From Roseinatronobacter domitianus (GTDB lineage: Bacteria; Pseudomonadota; Alphaproteobacteria; Rhodobacterales; Rhodobacteraceae), in NCBI RefSeq assembly GCF_023336755.1, contig NZ_JALZWP010000007.1, positions 62,001 through 126,000 of the forward strand: 64,000 bases of DNA. The letters run 5' to 3'. Position 1 is the stretch's first letter. Every line of letters starts with the position of its first letter. Positions 34,755 through 44,366 of this stretch are shown piece after piece. The notes beneath the pieces were generated by a model, which did not search any database, was not told the DNA's origin, and saw only the letters and a list, made by a program, of their open reading frames with translations. The position numbers and the translations under genes are program-made.

Positions 34755-36284
34755 TTAAAGCGCCGCCCCGATTGCGACACCCAGCGCGACCAGCCCACCG
34801 CCGGCCAGCCCATAGCCCACGGGGCCAAATTTGCGCGCGGGTGTCTGTTCTGGCTTGGGATGGGCCTGCGCGATCAACGCCTCTTCCACCAGTCGTGGCA
34901 GGCGCGGCCCGAAGCGCGACAGGATTTTCGCGGTCAATGCCAGATCACGGGCGAACGCCTGCGGGCCGACATGGGTGCGGACATATTCCTCGACGACGGG
35001 CTTGGCGACCTGCCACATGTTGATTTCGGGGTTCAGCGAGCGCGCCACCCCTTCGACCACCACCATGGTGCGTTGCAGCAAGATCAACTCGGTCCGGGTT
35101 TCCATGCCGAAACGCTCCGTCACTTCGAACAGATAGGCCAGCAGCTTCGCCATAGAGATATACCGCGCGTCCATTCCGAAAATAGGTTCTCCTACGGACC
35201 GCAAAGCCCGCGCGAAATCATCAATATCGCGGTCGGGGGGGACATAGCCTGCCTCGAAATGCACCTCGGCCACCCGGCGGTAATCCTTGCGAATAAAGCC
35301 GAACAGAATCTCGGCATAGGCGCGGCGGGTATACGCGTCGATCCGGCCCATGATCCCGAAATCGAAGGCGATGATCCCGCCATCGGCGGTGACCTTCATA
35401 TTTCCCTGGTGCATGTCGCCATGGAAGAACCCGTCGCGCAGCGCATGGCGCAGGAACAGGGTCAACACACGGGTGCCCAACTCGCGCCGGTCAATGCCCA
35501 GCGCATCCAGCGCGGCATTGTCCCCCATCGGCACGCCTTCGGCCCAGCCCAGCGTCATCACCCGGCGCGCGGACAGGTGCCAGACCGGACGGGGCAGGGT
35601 GAAGCCATCATCCCCTTCGGTATTGGCCCCGAATTCGGCGGCAGAGGCGGCTTCAATGCGCAGGTCCAGCTCGCCCTCGACCAGTTCCTCGAAATGTGTA
35701 ATCACGTCCAGCGGGCGCAGGCGTCGCGATTTGGGCAGCAACAGTTCTATAATACTGGCGGCCAGATGGAAGGCGTCGACATCGCGGCGAAACGCACGCT
35801 CTACACCGGGGCGCAGCACCTTTACGGCCACTTTCGCGCCGGTTTCCGCCAGCCGCGCCTGATGCACCTGCGCGATGGACGCAGCGGCAACGGGTTCGGA
35901 CAATTCCGAGAACGCTTCTGCCAGTGGCAGGCCCAATTCCGCTTCGATCTGGGCAACCGCTTCATCGCGCGGGAAAGGGGCCAGCTTGTCTTGCAGGTAG
36001 CGCAACTGGTCGGCAAGTTCCTGCCCCACCACGTCAGGGCGGGTCGCCAGCGTCTGCCCGAATTTGATATATGCGGGGCCAAGGGCCGTCAGCGCACGCA
36101 CCAAGGGCGGCAGGGTTTCATCGCCCTTCAGCCCCAACAGCTTGAACGGCCAGCCCAGCACCCGCGCGGCCAAGCGCAACCGCGCTGGGGCATTCATCGC
36201 CTCCAGCACTTCGGCCATCGCGCCCGTGCGTTCAAAGGTGGCACCGGTGCGGACCAGCCGCCAGATATTGTGCGGTCCGCGCAT
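34755..36284 (-). CDS. ubiB: ubiquinone biosynthesis protein UbiB (ABC1 kinase-like)
   Basis: A 509-residue atypical kinase/ATPase needed for coenzyme Q synthesis. The UbiB traits are AYIKFGQTLATRPD (KxGQ motif), the Ala-rich AAASIAQVH loop in place of a Gly-rich loop, VAVKVLRPG, HGDMHQGN and FDFGIMGRID. Two hydrophobic segments at the C terminus (GYGLAGGGLVALGVAIG) anchor it in the membrane. It directly abuts ubiE (start at 36284, ubiE stop at 36285), so the two form a ubiquinone operon. Confidence 0.97.
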   Translation of the reverse strand: MRGPHNIWRLVRTGATFERTGAMAEVLEAMNAPARLRLAARVLGWPFKLLGLKGDETLPPLVRALTALGPAYIKFGQTLATRPDVVGQELADQLRYLQDKLAPFPRDEAVAQIEAELGLPLAEAFSELSEPVAAASIAQVHQARLAETGAKVAVKVLRPGVERAFRRDVDAFHLAASIIELLLPKSRRLRPLDVITHFEELVEGELDLRIEAASAAEFGANTEGDDGFTLPRPVWHLSARRVMTLGWAEGVPMGDNAALDALGIDRRELGTRVLTLFLRHALRDGFFHGDMHQGNMKVTADGGIIAFDFGIMGRIDAYTRRAYAEILFGFIRKDYRRVAEVHFEAGYVPPDRDIDDFARALRSVGEPIFGMDARYISMAKLLAYLFEVTERFGMETRTELILLQRTMVVVEGVARSLNPEINMWQVAKPVVEEYVRTHVGPQAFARDLALTAKILSRFGPRLPRLVEEALIAQAHPKPEQTPARKFGPVGYGLAGGGLVALGVAIGAAL

Positions 36285-37037
36285 TTACAGCTTCCAGCCC
36301 GAATGCAGCGCCGCAATACCCATTGACAGGTTGCGGTATTTCACCTGTTCGAACCCGGCGCGGCGGATCATGTCCGCGAAGGTGTCCTGATCGGGGAATT
36401 TGCGGATGGATTCGACCAGATACTGATAGCTGTCGCGGTCGCCCGTCACCAGCTTGCCCATGGGGGGAATGATGTTGAAGGAGTAAAGGTCATAGACCTT
36501 TTGCATCAACTCATTCGGGATCTGGCTGAATTCCAGCACCATCAGCCGCCCGCCGGGGCGCAACACACGAAACGCCTCTCCCAAGGCATCTTGCACGCGG
36601 GTCACGTTGCGAATGCCGAAGCTGATCGTATACACGTCGAAGCTGTTATCCTCGAATGGCAACGCCATCGCGTCGCCCACCACCCAATCAAGGGATGTGG
36701 CCATGCTGTCCGCCTCTGCCCGCGTTTGCCCAGCCAGCAGCATCGATTCCGTCATATCCAACACGGTCGCATGCGTGCCCGCGCCCGCACGTTCCAGAAA
36801 GCGGAACGCGACATCGCCGGTGCCGCCCGCCACATCCAGCAGGCGCTGACCGGGGCGTGGGGCCAGCCAATCCATCATCGCGTCTTTCCAGACACGGTGG
36901 ATGCCCATGCTCATCAAATCATTCATCACATCATATTTGGACGCGACAGACGAAAACACGCCATGCACCATGCCCGCTTTCTGGTCCTCATCGACGGTTT
37001 GAAAGCCGAAATGTGTGGTGGTCTTGTCGTCGGTCAT
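36285..37037 (-). CDS. ubiE: demethylmenaquinone/2-methoxy-6-polyprenyl-1,4-benzoquinol methyltransferase
   Basis: SAM-dependent C-methylase of ubiquinone synthesis. It is 250 residues. The signature [17 protein letters not shown] and the SAM motif [13 protein letters not shown] are present, followed by [10 protein letters not shown] and [14 protein letters not shown] chose the ATG at 37037 ([15 protein letters not shown]), which fits the family; the frame is open upstream but that region is the leader shared with the divergent mutM. It is first in the ubiE-ubiB unit. Confidence 0.97.
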   Translation of the reverse strand: MTDDKTTTHFGFQTVDEDQKAGMVHGVFSSVASKYDVMNDLMSMGIHRVWKDAMMDWLAPRPGQRLLDVAGGTGDVAFRFLERAGAGTHATVLDMTESMLLAGQTRAEADSMATSLDWVVGDAMALPFEDNSFDVYTISFGIRNVTRVQDALGEAFRVLRPGGRLMVLEFSQIPNELMQKVYDLYSFNIIPPMGKLVTGDRDSYQYLVESIRKFPDQDTFADMIRRAGFEQVKYRNLSMGIAALHSGWKL

Positions 37038-37139
37038 GGCGTGATCTCTCTCGCTTGGCCCTTGCAGGGGCGTCTTCCCTCTCCTTATAGGGTTTGGGGG
37101 GCGCGTTACAATGCGACCTCGCGCCATGCTGGGGGCCAT

Positions 37140-38003
37140 ATGCCGGAATTGCCAGAGGTTGAAACCGTGCGCCGGGGGCTTTTGCCCGCGATGGAAGGGG
37201 CCGTGATCGAACGCGCCGAATTGCGCCGCGCTGATCTGCGCTGGCCGTTTCCCGACCGAATGGCCGAACGGTTGACAGGGGCGCGCGTGCTGGCGCTGCG
37301 CAGGCGCTCCAAATACCTGTTGGCCGATCTGGACCGGGGCGAGACGCTGATCGTCCACTTGGGCATGTCGGGGCGGATGACCGTTTCGGGGCTGGAAGCG
37401 CCGCATGTGCCGGGCAAGTTTCATGTCAATCATCCGGCGCTGGAAAAGCATGACCATGTGATCTTTCATATGGCGGGCGGTGCGCGCATAACCTTCAACG
37501 ATCCGCGCCGCTTTGGCGCGATGGACCTATGCGCGACAAATGCTCAGGACAGTCACAAATTGCTGGCACAGATCGGGCCGGAACCTTTGGGCAACGGGTT
37601 CGATGCTGTTTATCTGGCCGCGCAACTGGCAGGCAAACGCACGCCGATCAAATCTGCGCTTCTGGACCAGCGAATCGTCGCGGGGCTTGGTAATATTTAT
37701 GTCTGCGAGGCGCTGCACCGCGCGGGTATTCACCCCGCCCGCGCTGCCCATCGAATAGGCGCGGCGCGGCTGGAACGTCTGGTTCATGAAATCCGTGCCA
37801 CGCTGACAGAGGCGATTGCGGCAGGTGGATCGTCCTTGCGCGACTACCGTCAGGCCGACGGCGCGCTTGGGTATTTTCAGCATGGATTCAAGGTCTACGG
37901 GCGCGAAGGGCAGGCGTGCCAACAGCCCGGTTGCACTGGCCAGGTGCGGCGGATCGTGCAATCGGGGCGCTCCAGCTTCTATTGTGCAACCTGCCAGAGA
38001 TGA
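37140..38003 (+). CDS. mutM: formamidopyrimidine-DNA glycosylase
   Basis: Excises 8-oxoguanine and Fapy lesions and nicks the site by beta,delta-elimination. It is 287 residues. The N terminus PELPEVET, with Pro2 as catalytic nucleophile, is exact; RRRSKYLL and LGMSGRM carry the catalytic Lys region, and the C-terminal zinc finger has four Cys (CQQPGC ... YCATC). It diverges from ubiE over 102 bp. The gap before the enoyl-CoA hydratase gene is 63 bp. Confidence 0.97.
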   Translation: MPELPEVETVRRGLLPAMEGAVIERAELRRADLRWPFPDRMAERLTGARVLALRRRSKYLLADLDRGETLIVHLGMSGRMTVSGLEAPHVPGKFHVNHPALEKHDHVIFHMAGGARITFNDPRRFGAMDLCATNAQDSHKLLAQIGPEPLGNGFDAVYLAAQLAGKRTPIKSALLDQRIVAGLGNIYVCEALHRAGIHPARAAHRIGAARLERLVHEIRATLTEAIAAGGSSLRDYRQADGALGYFQHGFKVYGREGQACQQPGCTGQVRRIVQSGRSSFYCATCQR

Positions 38004-38066
38004 CTTGAACCCATGGACCAAGCTGCTAAGCCAATGGGCTGACAGCCACAGACAAGGTGCCACAAC

Positions 38067-38843
38067 ATGGCCTATGAAACGCTGATCGTCGAAATCAAGG
38101 ACCATGTGGCGCTGATTCGCCTCAACCGGCCCGATGCGATGAACGCGCTTAATTCCAAGCTGCTTTCCGAATTGTCCGATGCAATGCGCGCCGCAGATGC
38201 GAATGACAAAGTGCGCTGCATGGTGCTGACCGGGTCTGACAAGGCTTTCGCCGCCGGGGCCGATGTCAAGGAAATGGCCGACAAAAGCTTTGTGACGGTC
38301 TACCAAGAAGACCTGTTTGGCCCGGCCTGCGATGCGATCGCGGCGCTGCGTAAACCCGTCATTGCCGCCGTTGCGGGTTATGCCTTGGGCGGCGGGTGCG
38401 AGCTGGCCATGATGTGCGACTTCATCATTGCCGCCGATACCGCCAAATTTGGCCAGCCAGAGATTAATCTGGGCATTGTCGCGGGCATGGGCGGCACGCA
38501 GCGTCTGACGCGGCTTGTGGGCATGTCGAAAGCGATGGATATGCACCTGACGGGCCGCTTCATGGATGCCGAGGAAGCCGAGCGCGCGGGGCTGGTCAGC
38601 CGCGTTGTGCCTGCCAAGAAACTGATGGACGAAGCCATGTCCGCCGCGGGCAAGATCGCCGAGAAGTCGCAGATCACGACCAAGGCGGTCAAGGAATCGG
38701 TCAGCCGTGCCTATGAAGGTAGCCTACGCGAGGGGCTGTTGTTCGAGCGCCGGATGTTCCACATGATGTTCGCCTCCGAAGACCGGGTTGAAGGAATGCA
38801 GGCTTTCCTTGAAAAGCGCACGCCGCAATTCCGCGATCAGTGA
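38067..38843 (+). CDS. enoyl-CoA hydratase
   Basis: Crotonase-fold hydratase of 2-enoyl-CoA in beta-oxidation. It is 258 residues. The oxyanion hole segments (FAAGADVKEM, GYALGGGCELAM) and both catalytic Glu residues (in GCELAM and FGQPEINLG) are present, so hydratase activity is likely. It closely resembles the short-chain EchA/PaaF type; the exact chain length is not readable. It lies between mutM and rpsT. Confidence 0.93.
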   Translation: MAYETLIVEIKDHVALIRLNRPDAMNALNSKLLSELSDAMRAADANDKVRCMVLTGSDKAFAAGADVKEMADKSFVTVYQEDLFGPACDAIAALRKPVIAAVAGYALGGGCELAMMCDFIIAADTAKFGQPEINLGIVAGMGGTQRLTRLVGMSKAMDMHLTGRFMDAEEAERAGLVSRVVPAKKLMDEAMSAAGKIAEKSQITTKAVKESVSRAYEGSLREGLLFERRMFHMMFASEDRVEGMQAFLEKRTPQFRDQ

Positions 38844-38991
38844 TTGCCTCTTTTCTTTTGGGCGGGCTTGGCCTATACGCCGCCCCACATGCGCGTGGGC
38901 CCGCTTAAGGCAAGATTTGACCGTGGTCGTTTTGGCCAGTCGGGTCCGTTGCGCGAACATATTGTAACGAACCCGAAGAGAAGACACGCAA

Positions 38992-39264
38992 ATGGCAAAT
39001 ACACCCCAATCCAAAAAACGCGCCCGTCAGGCGGAACGCCGCACCGACATCAACAAGGCGCGTCGCTCGCGCATCCGTGGTTTCTTGCGCAAAGTCGAAG
39101 AGGCGATTGCCTCTGGCGACCAGACGAAAGCCGCCGAAGCCCTGCGCGCAGCACAGCCAGAATTGTCGCGTGGCGTAACCAAAGGTGTGTTGCACAAAAA
39201 CACTGTGGCGCGGAAGATGTCGCGTCTGTCGGCCCGCGTCAAAGCTTTGGGCGCGCAAGCCTAA
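38992..39264 (+). CDS. rpsT: 30S ribosomal protein S20
   Basis: A 90-residue, very basic helical primary 16S-rRNA-binding protein. The [18 protein letters not shown] terminus and [19 protein letters not shown] region are diagnostic. The gene has a 148-bp upstream spacer and a terminator 20 bp after its stop. The rpsT-dnaA order is common in Alphaproteobacteria. Confidence 0.98.
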   Translation: MANTPQSKKRARQAERRTDINKARRSRIRGFLRKVEEAIASGDQTKAAEALRAAQPELSRGVTKGVLHKNTVARKMSRLSARVKALGAQA

Positions 39265-39283
39265 TCTTCTGAAAATAAACTGT

Positions 39284-39309
39284 AAAAGCGCGCCTTGGGC
39301 GCGCTTTTT
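39284..39309 (+). terminator. intrinsic terminator after rpsT
   Basis: AAAAGCGCGCC pairs with GGCGCGCTTTT around a three-base loop, ending in a T5 run. This is a strong hairpin 20 bp after the rpsT stop. Confidence 0.92.
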
Positions 39310-39650
39310 GCATTTCTGGATCGGGCGCTGTTGTCGTGCTGTGCGATTCTTTTGGTCAATGCTTAAGGTCAAGTGCGTTGTTCTGTTGCGCAGCTTCGGA
39401 CACGATTGCTAATGTGCGAAAGCGATTCACGCAGTCCTGGGGGGGACGGGTGGCCGAAGGTGCAAAATGCACCGCTGCACCATTCAGACGGGCAATCGAC
39501 GCAGGTATATGCGTTGATCTGCGCGCTCTTTCCCAGTGATCACTGAATGCCGGGTTCCGGCCAGCTTCTTTGCACCGTGCTTTCAGGCATGAAAGCCGCA
39601 TGGGGACTGTCGCGTTTGCCGCGTGAAACAAGAAAAACGGGTCGGGGTCC
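39310..39650. other. non-coding region upstream of dnaA
   Basis: A 341-bp spacer without a convincing gene. It holds a hairpin GGTGCA-AAA-TGCACC near 39458 and a perfect 12-bp palindrome CAGTGATCACTG at 39534-39545. I see no DnaA boxes of the TTATCCACA type and no AT-rich unwinding tract, so it is not an obvious replication origin. It probably holds the dnaA promoter and regulatory sites. Confidence 0.5.
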
Positions 39651-40979
39651 ATGATTGCACAGCAATGGTCAAAAGTTTCAAAGGAACTACGGCAGGAGCT
39701 GGGCGAGAGCAGCTATAAAAGCTGGATCGAACCTCTGGAACTCGTTGGCGTCGAAAACGGCATTGCACGGCTGAGCGCGCCGTCGCGTTTTGTCGGCGAT
39801 TGGGTGAAGCGCAACTATCACGACAAGATCGTCGCACGCTTGCGCGCCGACCATGCGGATTTGGCGCAACTGGAATTCTCTGTCGGGCGGGCGACAACCG
39901 TCAGCACTCCGTCACCCACTGCCGAAGCGCCGGCCGTGCTGGAAAGCGCCCCGCTGGAAGGTCGCTATACATTTGACAATTTCGTGGTCGGCAAGCCCAA
40001 CGAGTTGGCGCATGCTGCTGCAAAACGTGTGGCCGAAGCCGGTCCCGTCACATTCAACCCGCTGTTTTTGTATGGTGGTGTGGGCTTGGGCAAGACCCAC
40101 CTGATGCACGCGATCGCGCATGAGCTGCACCAATCGCGCCCGGATTTGCAGGTGCTGTATCTGTCGGCGGAACAATTCATGTATCGGTTCGTGCAAGCAT
40201 TGCGCGACCGGCAGATCATGGATTTCAAAAACCTGTTCCGTTCGGTCGATGTGCTGATGGTGGATGACGTGCAGTTCATTGCCGGCAAGGACAGCACCCA
40301 AGAAGAATTCTTCCATACATTCAATGCACTGGTGGACCAGAACAAGCAGATCATCATTTCTGCCGATCGCGCGCCCGGAGAGATCAAGGATCTGGAAGCG
40401 CGCATCACCTCGCGTATGCAAAGCGGTCTTGTGGTCGATCTGCACCCGACGGATTACGAGTTGCGCTTGGGCATCCTGCATCGCAAGGCTGCCATTTTTG
40501 CAGAAACGCTCGGCCCGGTGAATGTCGGCGACGGCGTGTTTGAATTTCTGGCGCATCGCATCACCACGAATGTGCGCGTGCTGGAAGGCGCTTTGCAGCG
40601 GCTTTTCGCGTTTTCCAACCTGATCGGGCAGGAAATCACGCTTGATATGGTGCAAGATTGCTTGTCCGATATTCTGCGCAGCTCCGAGCGGCGCGTGACG
40701 GTCGAGGAAATTCAGCGCAAGGTGTCAGAGCATTTCAACATTCGCCTGTCCGACATGTTGGGGCCAAAGCGCGCCCGCAACATTGCGCGGCCGCGTCAGA
40801 TCGCGATGTATCTGGCCAAGGAACTGACCTCGCGGTCACTGCCCGAAATTGGCCGTCGCTTTGGCGGGCGCGATCACACGACCATTTTGTATGGTGTGCG
40901 CAAGGTCGAGGAAATGCGCAGTTCTGACAGCCAATTGGCTGAAGACGTGGATTTGCTGCGCCGGCTGTTGCAAAGCTGA
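39651..40979 (+). CDS. dnaA: chromosomal replication initiator DnaA
   Basis: AAA+ protein that binds DnaA boxes and opens the origin. It is 442 residues, on the short side as in Rhodobacterales. It has an N-terminal DnaB-interaction domain (about 1-70), a short linker, the AAA+ core from about residue 105 (Walker A GGVGLGKTH, Walker B VLMVDDVQF) and the C-terminal HTH with the signature GRDHTTILYGVRKVE. The ATG at 39651 gives the usual start. dnaN follows by 111 bp. Confidence 0.98.
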   Translation: MIAQQWSKVSKELRQELGESSYKSWIEPLELVGVENGIARLSAPSRFVGDWVKRNYHDKIVARLRADHADLAQLEFSVGRATTVSTPSPTAEAPAVLESAPLEGRYTFDNFVVGKPNELAHAAAKRVAEAGPVTFNPLFLYGGVGLGKTHLMHAIAHELHQSRPDLQVLYLSAEQFMYRFVQALRDRQIMDFKNLFRSVDVLMVDDVQFIAGKDSTQEEFFHTFNALVDQNKQIIISADRAPGEIKDLEARITSRMQSGLVVDLHPTDYELRLGILHRKAAIFAETLGPVNVGDGVFEFLAHRITTNVRVLEGALQRLFAFSNLIGQEITLDMVQDCLSDILRSSERRVTVEEIQRKVSEHFNIRLSDMLGPKRARNIARPRQIAMYLAKELTSRSLPEIGRRFGGRDHTTILYGVRKVEEMRSSDSQLAEDVDLLRRLLQS

Positions 40980-41090
40980 CCTGAACACCCCAAAAAGCAC
41001 CTTGCCGCGCGCGCGGAATTGGCTAGGCTCCCGGAACCCTTGGGGGCAGACAGTTCAGCACGTTGCGGGATGGTAAGAAGGATCTAACTT

Positions 41091-42209
41091 ATGAAGATCA
41101 GCATCGAACGGGCGGCTTTGTTGAAAGCCGTATCTCAGGCGCAATCCGTGGTGGAACGTCGCAATACCATCCCGATTCTGGCAAATGTTCTGATCGAGGC
41201 GGAAGATGCGCAGGTCAGTTTCCGCGCGACCGATCTGGATGTCGAAGTGGTGGACCATGCACCGGCCATGGTCGAGCGTGCTGGCGCAACAACCGTTTCG
41301 GCGGTGCTGCTGCATGAGATTGTGCGTAAACTGCCGGACGGGGCCATGGTGGAACTGGTCGATGACAGTCGGTCCGGCCGGTTGCAGGTCACGGCAGGGC
41401 GTTCCAGTTTCGCGCTGGCCACGCTGCCAAAAGAAGATTTCCCGGTCATGGCATCCAGCGAATATGCTGCGAATTTTTCTGCGCCTGCCAAGGCGCTGCG
41501 CCGTTTGTTCGACAAGTCGAAATTCGCCATCTCGACCGAGGAAACACGTTATTACCTGAACGGCGTCTATCTGCATGTGTCCGAAGGTGAGGGCGGTCGC
41601 GTGCTGCGCTGCGTCGCAACCGACGGGCACCGCTTGGCGCGCGTCGATGCCAGCCTGCCCAGCGGCGCGGAAGCCATGCCCGGCGTCATCGTTCCGCGCA
41701 AGACCGTGGGCGAGTTGCGCAAACTTCTGGAAGATGATGACATGCAGATCGCGGTGTCAGTCTCGGAAACCAAGATCCGTTTCGCGACCCCTGACATCAC
41801 GCTGACATCCAAGGTCATTGACGGCACCTTCCCCGATTACACCCGCGTCATTCCGTCCGGCAACACCAAGCGGCTGGAAGTGGATGCGGGCGATTTCGCC
41901 AAGGCCGTGGACCGGGTTGCCACCGTGTCGTCCGAGCGGTCGCGCGCGGTCAAACTGGTGTTGGAAGACGACAAGCTGGTTCTGTCCGTCAACGCCCCTG
42001 ATGCCGGCGCGGCAGAAGAAGCATTGATCGTCGCCTATGCCGATGAGCGGCTGGAAATTGGGTTCAACGCGAAATACCTGTTGGAAATCGCCAGCCAGGT
42101 AGACCGTGAAAACGCGGTGTTCCTGTTCAACTCCTCGGGCGATCCGACGCTGATGCGCGAAGGCAATGACACATCCGCTGTTTATGTCGTGATGCCGATG
42201 CGGGTGTAA
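41091..42209 (+). CDS. dnaN: DNA polymerase III beta clamp
   Basis: Homodimeric sliding clamp that tethers Pol III to DNA. It is 372 residues forming three similar domains. The N terminus MKISIERAALLKAVSQAQSV and the C-terminal YVVMPMRV are canonical. The ATG follows AGAAGGA by eight bases. It is followed 20 bp later by recF, the classic order. Confidence 0.98.
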   Translation: MKISIERAALLKAVSQAQSVVERRNTIPILANVLIEAEDAQVSFRATDLDVEVVDHAPAMVERAGATTVSAVLLHEIVRKLPDGAMVELVDDSRSGRLQVTAGRSSFALATLPKEDFPVMASSEYAANFSAPAKALRRLFDKSKFAISTEETRYYLNGVYLHVSEGEGGRVLRCVATDGHRLARVDASLPSGAEAMPGVIVPRKTVGELRKLLEDDDMQIAVSVSETKIRFATPDITLTSKVIDGTFPDYTRVIPSGNTKRLEVDAGDFAKAVDRVATVSSERSRAVKLVLEDDKLVLSVNAPDAGAAEEALIVAYADERLEIGFNAKYLLEIASQVDRENAVFLFNSSGDPTLMREGNDTSAVYVVMPMRV

Positions 42210-42229
42210 GGGGCCGTTTGGCCTGACCC

Positions 42230-43315
42230 ATGCCTGTCTTTGTGGCCCATCTGACCCTGTCGCATTTCCGCTCGCATCAGCGCACGCGGCTGGAGTTTGA
42301 TGGGCGGCCTGTGGCCTTGCATGGGCCGAACGGGTCGGGCAAGACGAATATCCTTGAAGCGATTTCGCTATTCTCGCCCGGTCGCGGATTGCGCCGGGCC
42401 ACGCCGGATGACATGTCGCGCCGTCCGCAATCCTTGGGCTGGAAACTGCGCGCAGAGATTACAACCCCCAATGGCAACCGGTTAGCAGAGACTTGGGCCG
42501 AACCCGGCCAGTCGCGGCAAGTGCGGATAGACGAGAAATCAGCGCCGCAGCTTGCGCTTGGAGCGTTGGTCCCAATGCTCTGGTTGACGCCGGCGATGGA
42601 CCGTCTTTGGCTGGAAGGCGCCGAGGGGCGGCGGCGGTTTCTGGACCGCACCACGCTCAGCTTCGCGCCGGACCACGCAGCCCAAGTCTTGGCCTATGAC
42701 AAGGCCATGCGCGAACGCAATCGCTTGCTGCGCGATGGCGTGCGCGACAGCCGCTGGTTTTCCGCGCTCGAAGCACAGATGTCTGACGCTGGGGCGGCAA
42801 TCACCGCAAACCGTCGTGCGGCCTTGGCCGAGCTTCGGGCGCAGGCCGACCCCGACAGCCCCTTCCCGATGGCCGAGATGACACTCGACTGCACAGCACC
42901 CGATGATCTGGCCAGCGCGTTGGCCGATAGCCGCGCGCGCGACATGGCCGCCGGGCGCAGCCTGATCGGGCCGCACCGCGCCGATTTGCGGGCCATTTGG
43001 ACGGCCAAGGGAATGGAGGCCGCGCAATGCTCTACCGGCGAGCAGAAGGCGTTCCTGATTTCCGCCATTCTTGCCAATGCCCGCGCGCTTCGTGCGAAAA
43101 CCGGGACGCCGCCCATCCTGTTGCTGGACGAGGTCGCGGCCCATCTTGACGCAGCTCGCCGCGCGGCGCTTTATGACGCGGTTTGTGCCATGGGCGCGCA
43201 GTGTTTCATGACCGGCACCGGGCCGGATCTGTTCGCGGAATTGGCTGGCCGGGCGCAACATTTCGCGCTGTCAGACCGCGAGGGCGTGTCACATGTTGAA
43301 AAGGATACCTCATGA
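42230..43315 (+). CDS. recF: DNA replication and repair protein RecF
   Basis: SMC-like ATPase that helps load RecA at gaps. It is 361 residues. Walker A is GPNGSGKTNILEAISLFSPGR with the early HLTLSHFRSH motif; the ABC signature is STGEQKAFL and Walker B is LLLDEVAAHLD. The stop overlaps the next gene (ATGA at 43312-43315), so the VOC gene is translated with it. No gyrB follows in this window. Confidence 0.97.
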   Translation: MPVFVAHLTLSHFRSHQRTRLEFDGRPVALHGPNGSGKTNILEAISLFSPGRGLRRATPDDMSRRPQSLGWKLRAEITTPNGNRLAETWAEPGQSRQVRIDEKSAPQLALGALVPMLWLTPAMDRLWLEGAEGRRRFLDRTTLSFAPDHAAQVLAYDKAMRERNRLLRDGVRDSRWFSALEAQMSDAGAAITANRRAALAELRAQADPDSPFPMAEMTLDCTAPDDLASALADSRARDMAAGRSLIGPHRADLRAIWTAKGMEAAQCSTGEQKAFLISAILANARALRAKTGTPPILLLDEVAAHLDAARRAALYDAVCAMGAQCFMTGTGPDLFAELAGRAQHFALSDREGVSHVEKDTS

Positions 43316-43749
43316 CTTTGCCCCGCCAACGCATTTCGCTTGTCACGCTTGGCGTAGATGACCTGACCCGTGCGCGCGCCTTTTATGCGGCTCTTGGTTG
43401 GACAGAGGCCGAGGTCGCTGACGGTATGGCCTGTTTTCAACTGCTCGGGCAGGCACTGATGCTGTTCGGGCGCGCGGACCTGGCCAAGGATCAGGGCCGC
43501 GCGGGCGCTGATCTGGGCACGGGGGCTTTGACGCTGGCGCAGAATTTCGTCACGCGCGAGGACGTGGACACGGCCTTTGCCGAAGCATTGGCCGCTGGTG
43601 CAACCTCGCTCAAACCCCCCGAAGCTGTGTTTTGGGGTGGTTATTCGGGCTATTATGCTGACCCGGACGGCCATGTCTGGGAAGTGGCGCATAATCCGTT
43701 TTGGCCTTTGGCAGAGGATGGCAGCTTGACCCTGCCCCAGCCCGAATGA
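43312..43749 (+). CDS. VOC (glyoxalase/bleomycin resistance) family protein
   Basis: A 145-residue vicinal-oxygen-chelate protein with two beta-alpha-beta3 halves: ISLVTLGVDDLTRARAFYAALGW in the first and GYSGYYADPDGHVWEVAHNP in the second. Possible metal positions are partly present, but the specific reaction is unknown. It overlaps recF by ATGA and the LysE gene by ATGA, so it is expressed from the dnaN-recF unit. Confidence 0.88.
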   Translation: MTLPRQRISLVTLGVDDLTRARAFYAALGWTEAEVADGMACFQLLGQALMLFGRADLAKDQGRAGADLGTGALTLAQNFVTREDVDTAFAEALAAGATSLKPPEAVFWGGYSGYYADPDGHVWEVAHNPFWPLAEDGSLTLPQPE

Positions 43750-44366
43750 CCATCGGCGCGTTAGACCTGCTGTTTTACGCGGGCGCAATCCTGATCTTGT
43801 TTCTGACCCCCGGCCCGGTCTGGGTGGCATTGACCGCACGCGCCATGTCGGGCGGGTTTGCGTCTGCCGCGCCTTTGGCGGTGGGTGTGGCTTTGGGCGA
43901 TATGCTCTGGCCCTTGGCGGCGATTTTCGGGCTGACATGGATTCTGTCGCTGTATGGTGACCTGCTGGACCTGATGAAATGGGTCGCGATGGCGATGTTC
44001 GTCATCATGGGGGTGCAGCTTATCCGCCATGCCCGCGCGCGCATTTCAACCGACAGCCGGCTGACGCGACCGGGGCGTATGGCAGGATTTTTGGCCGGCA
44101 TCAGTGTGATCCTGGCCAACCCCAAAGCGATCCTGTTTTACATGGGCGTGCTGCCGGGGTTTTTCGATCTGACCAAAGTCACCGGGCTTGATATTGCTGC
44201 CATTCTGGCTGTCTCTGCCAGCATCCCGATGCTGGGCAACCTGCTGATGGCGCTGGCCATTGACCGGGCGCGCGCGCTTCTGCGCTCGGGCGAGGCATTG
44301 GCGCGCGTCAACCGGATTGCCGGTGTGCTGATGATCGGCGTCGGCCTTGTGATCGGGCTTACCTGA
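43746..44366 (+). CDS. LysE family translocator
   Basis: A 206-residue LysE/RhtB-type exporter of amino acids or their analogues, with about six membrane helices. The family segment TPGPVWVALTARAMSGG in the first helix loop and LANPKAILFYMGVLPGFF in the middle are clear. The start overlaps the VOC stop (ATGA). The exported substrate is unknown. The 3' end overlaps the convergent glycosyltransferase gene by 8 bp. Confidence 0.92.
   Translation: MTIGALDLLFYAGAILILFLTPGPVWVALTARAMSGGFASAAPLAVGVALGDMLWPLAAIFGLTWILSLYGDLLDLMKWVAMAMFVIMGVQLIRHARARISTDSRLTRPGRMAGFLAGISVILANPKAILFYMGVLPGFFDLTKVTGLDIAAILAVSASIPMLGNLLMALAIDRARALLRSGEALARVNRIAGVLMIGVGLVIGLT

Noticed and set aside
34860-36326. A long open frame (about 488 codons) antisense to ubiB
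   Set aside because: A GC-rich shadow frame; ubiB on the other strand has full family motifs and the antisense product resembles nothing.
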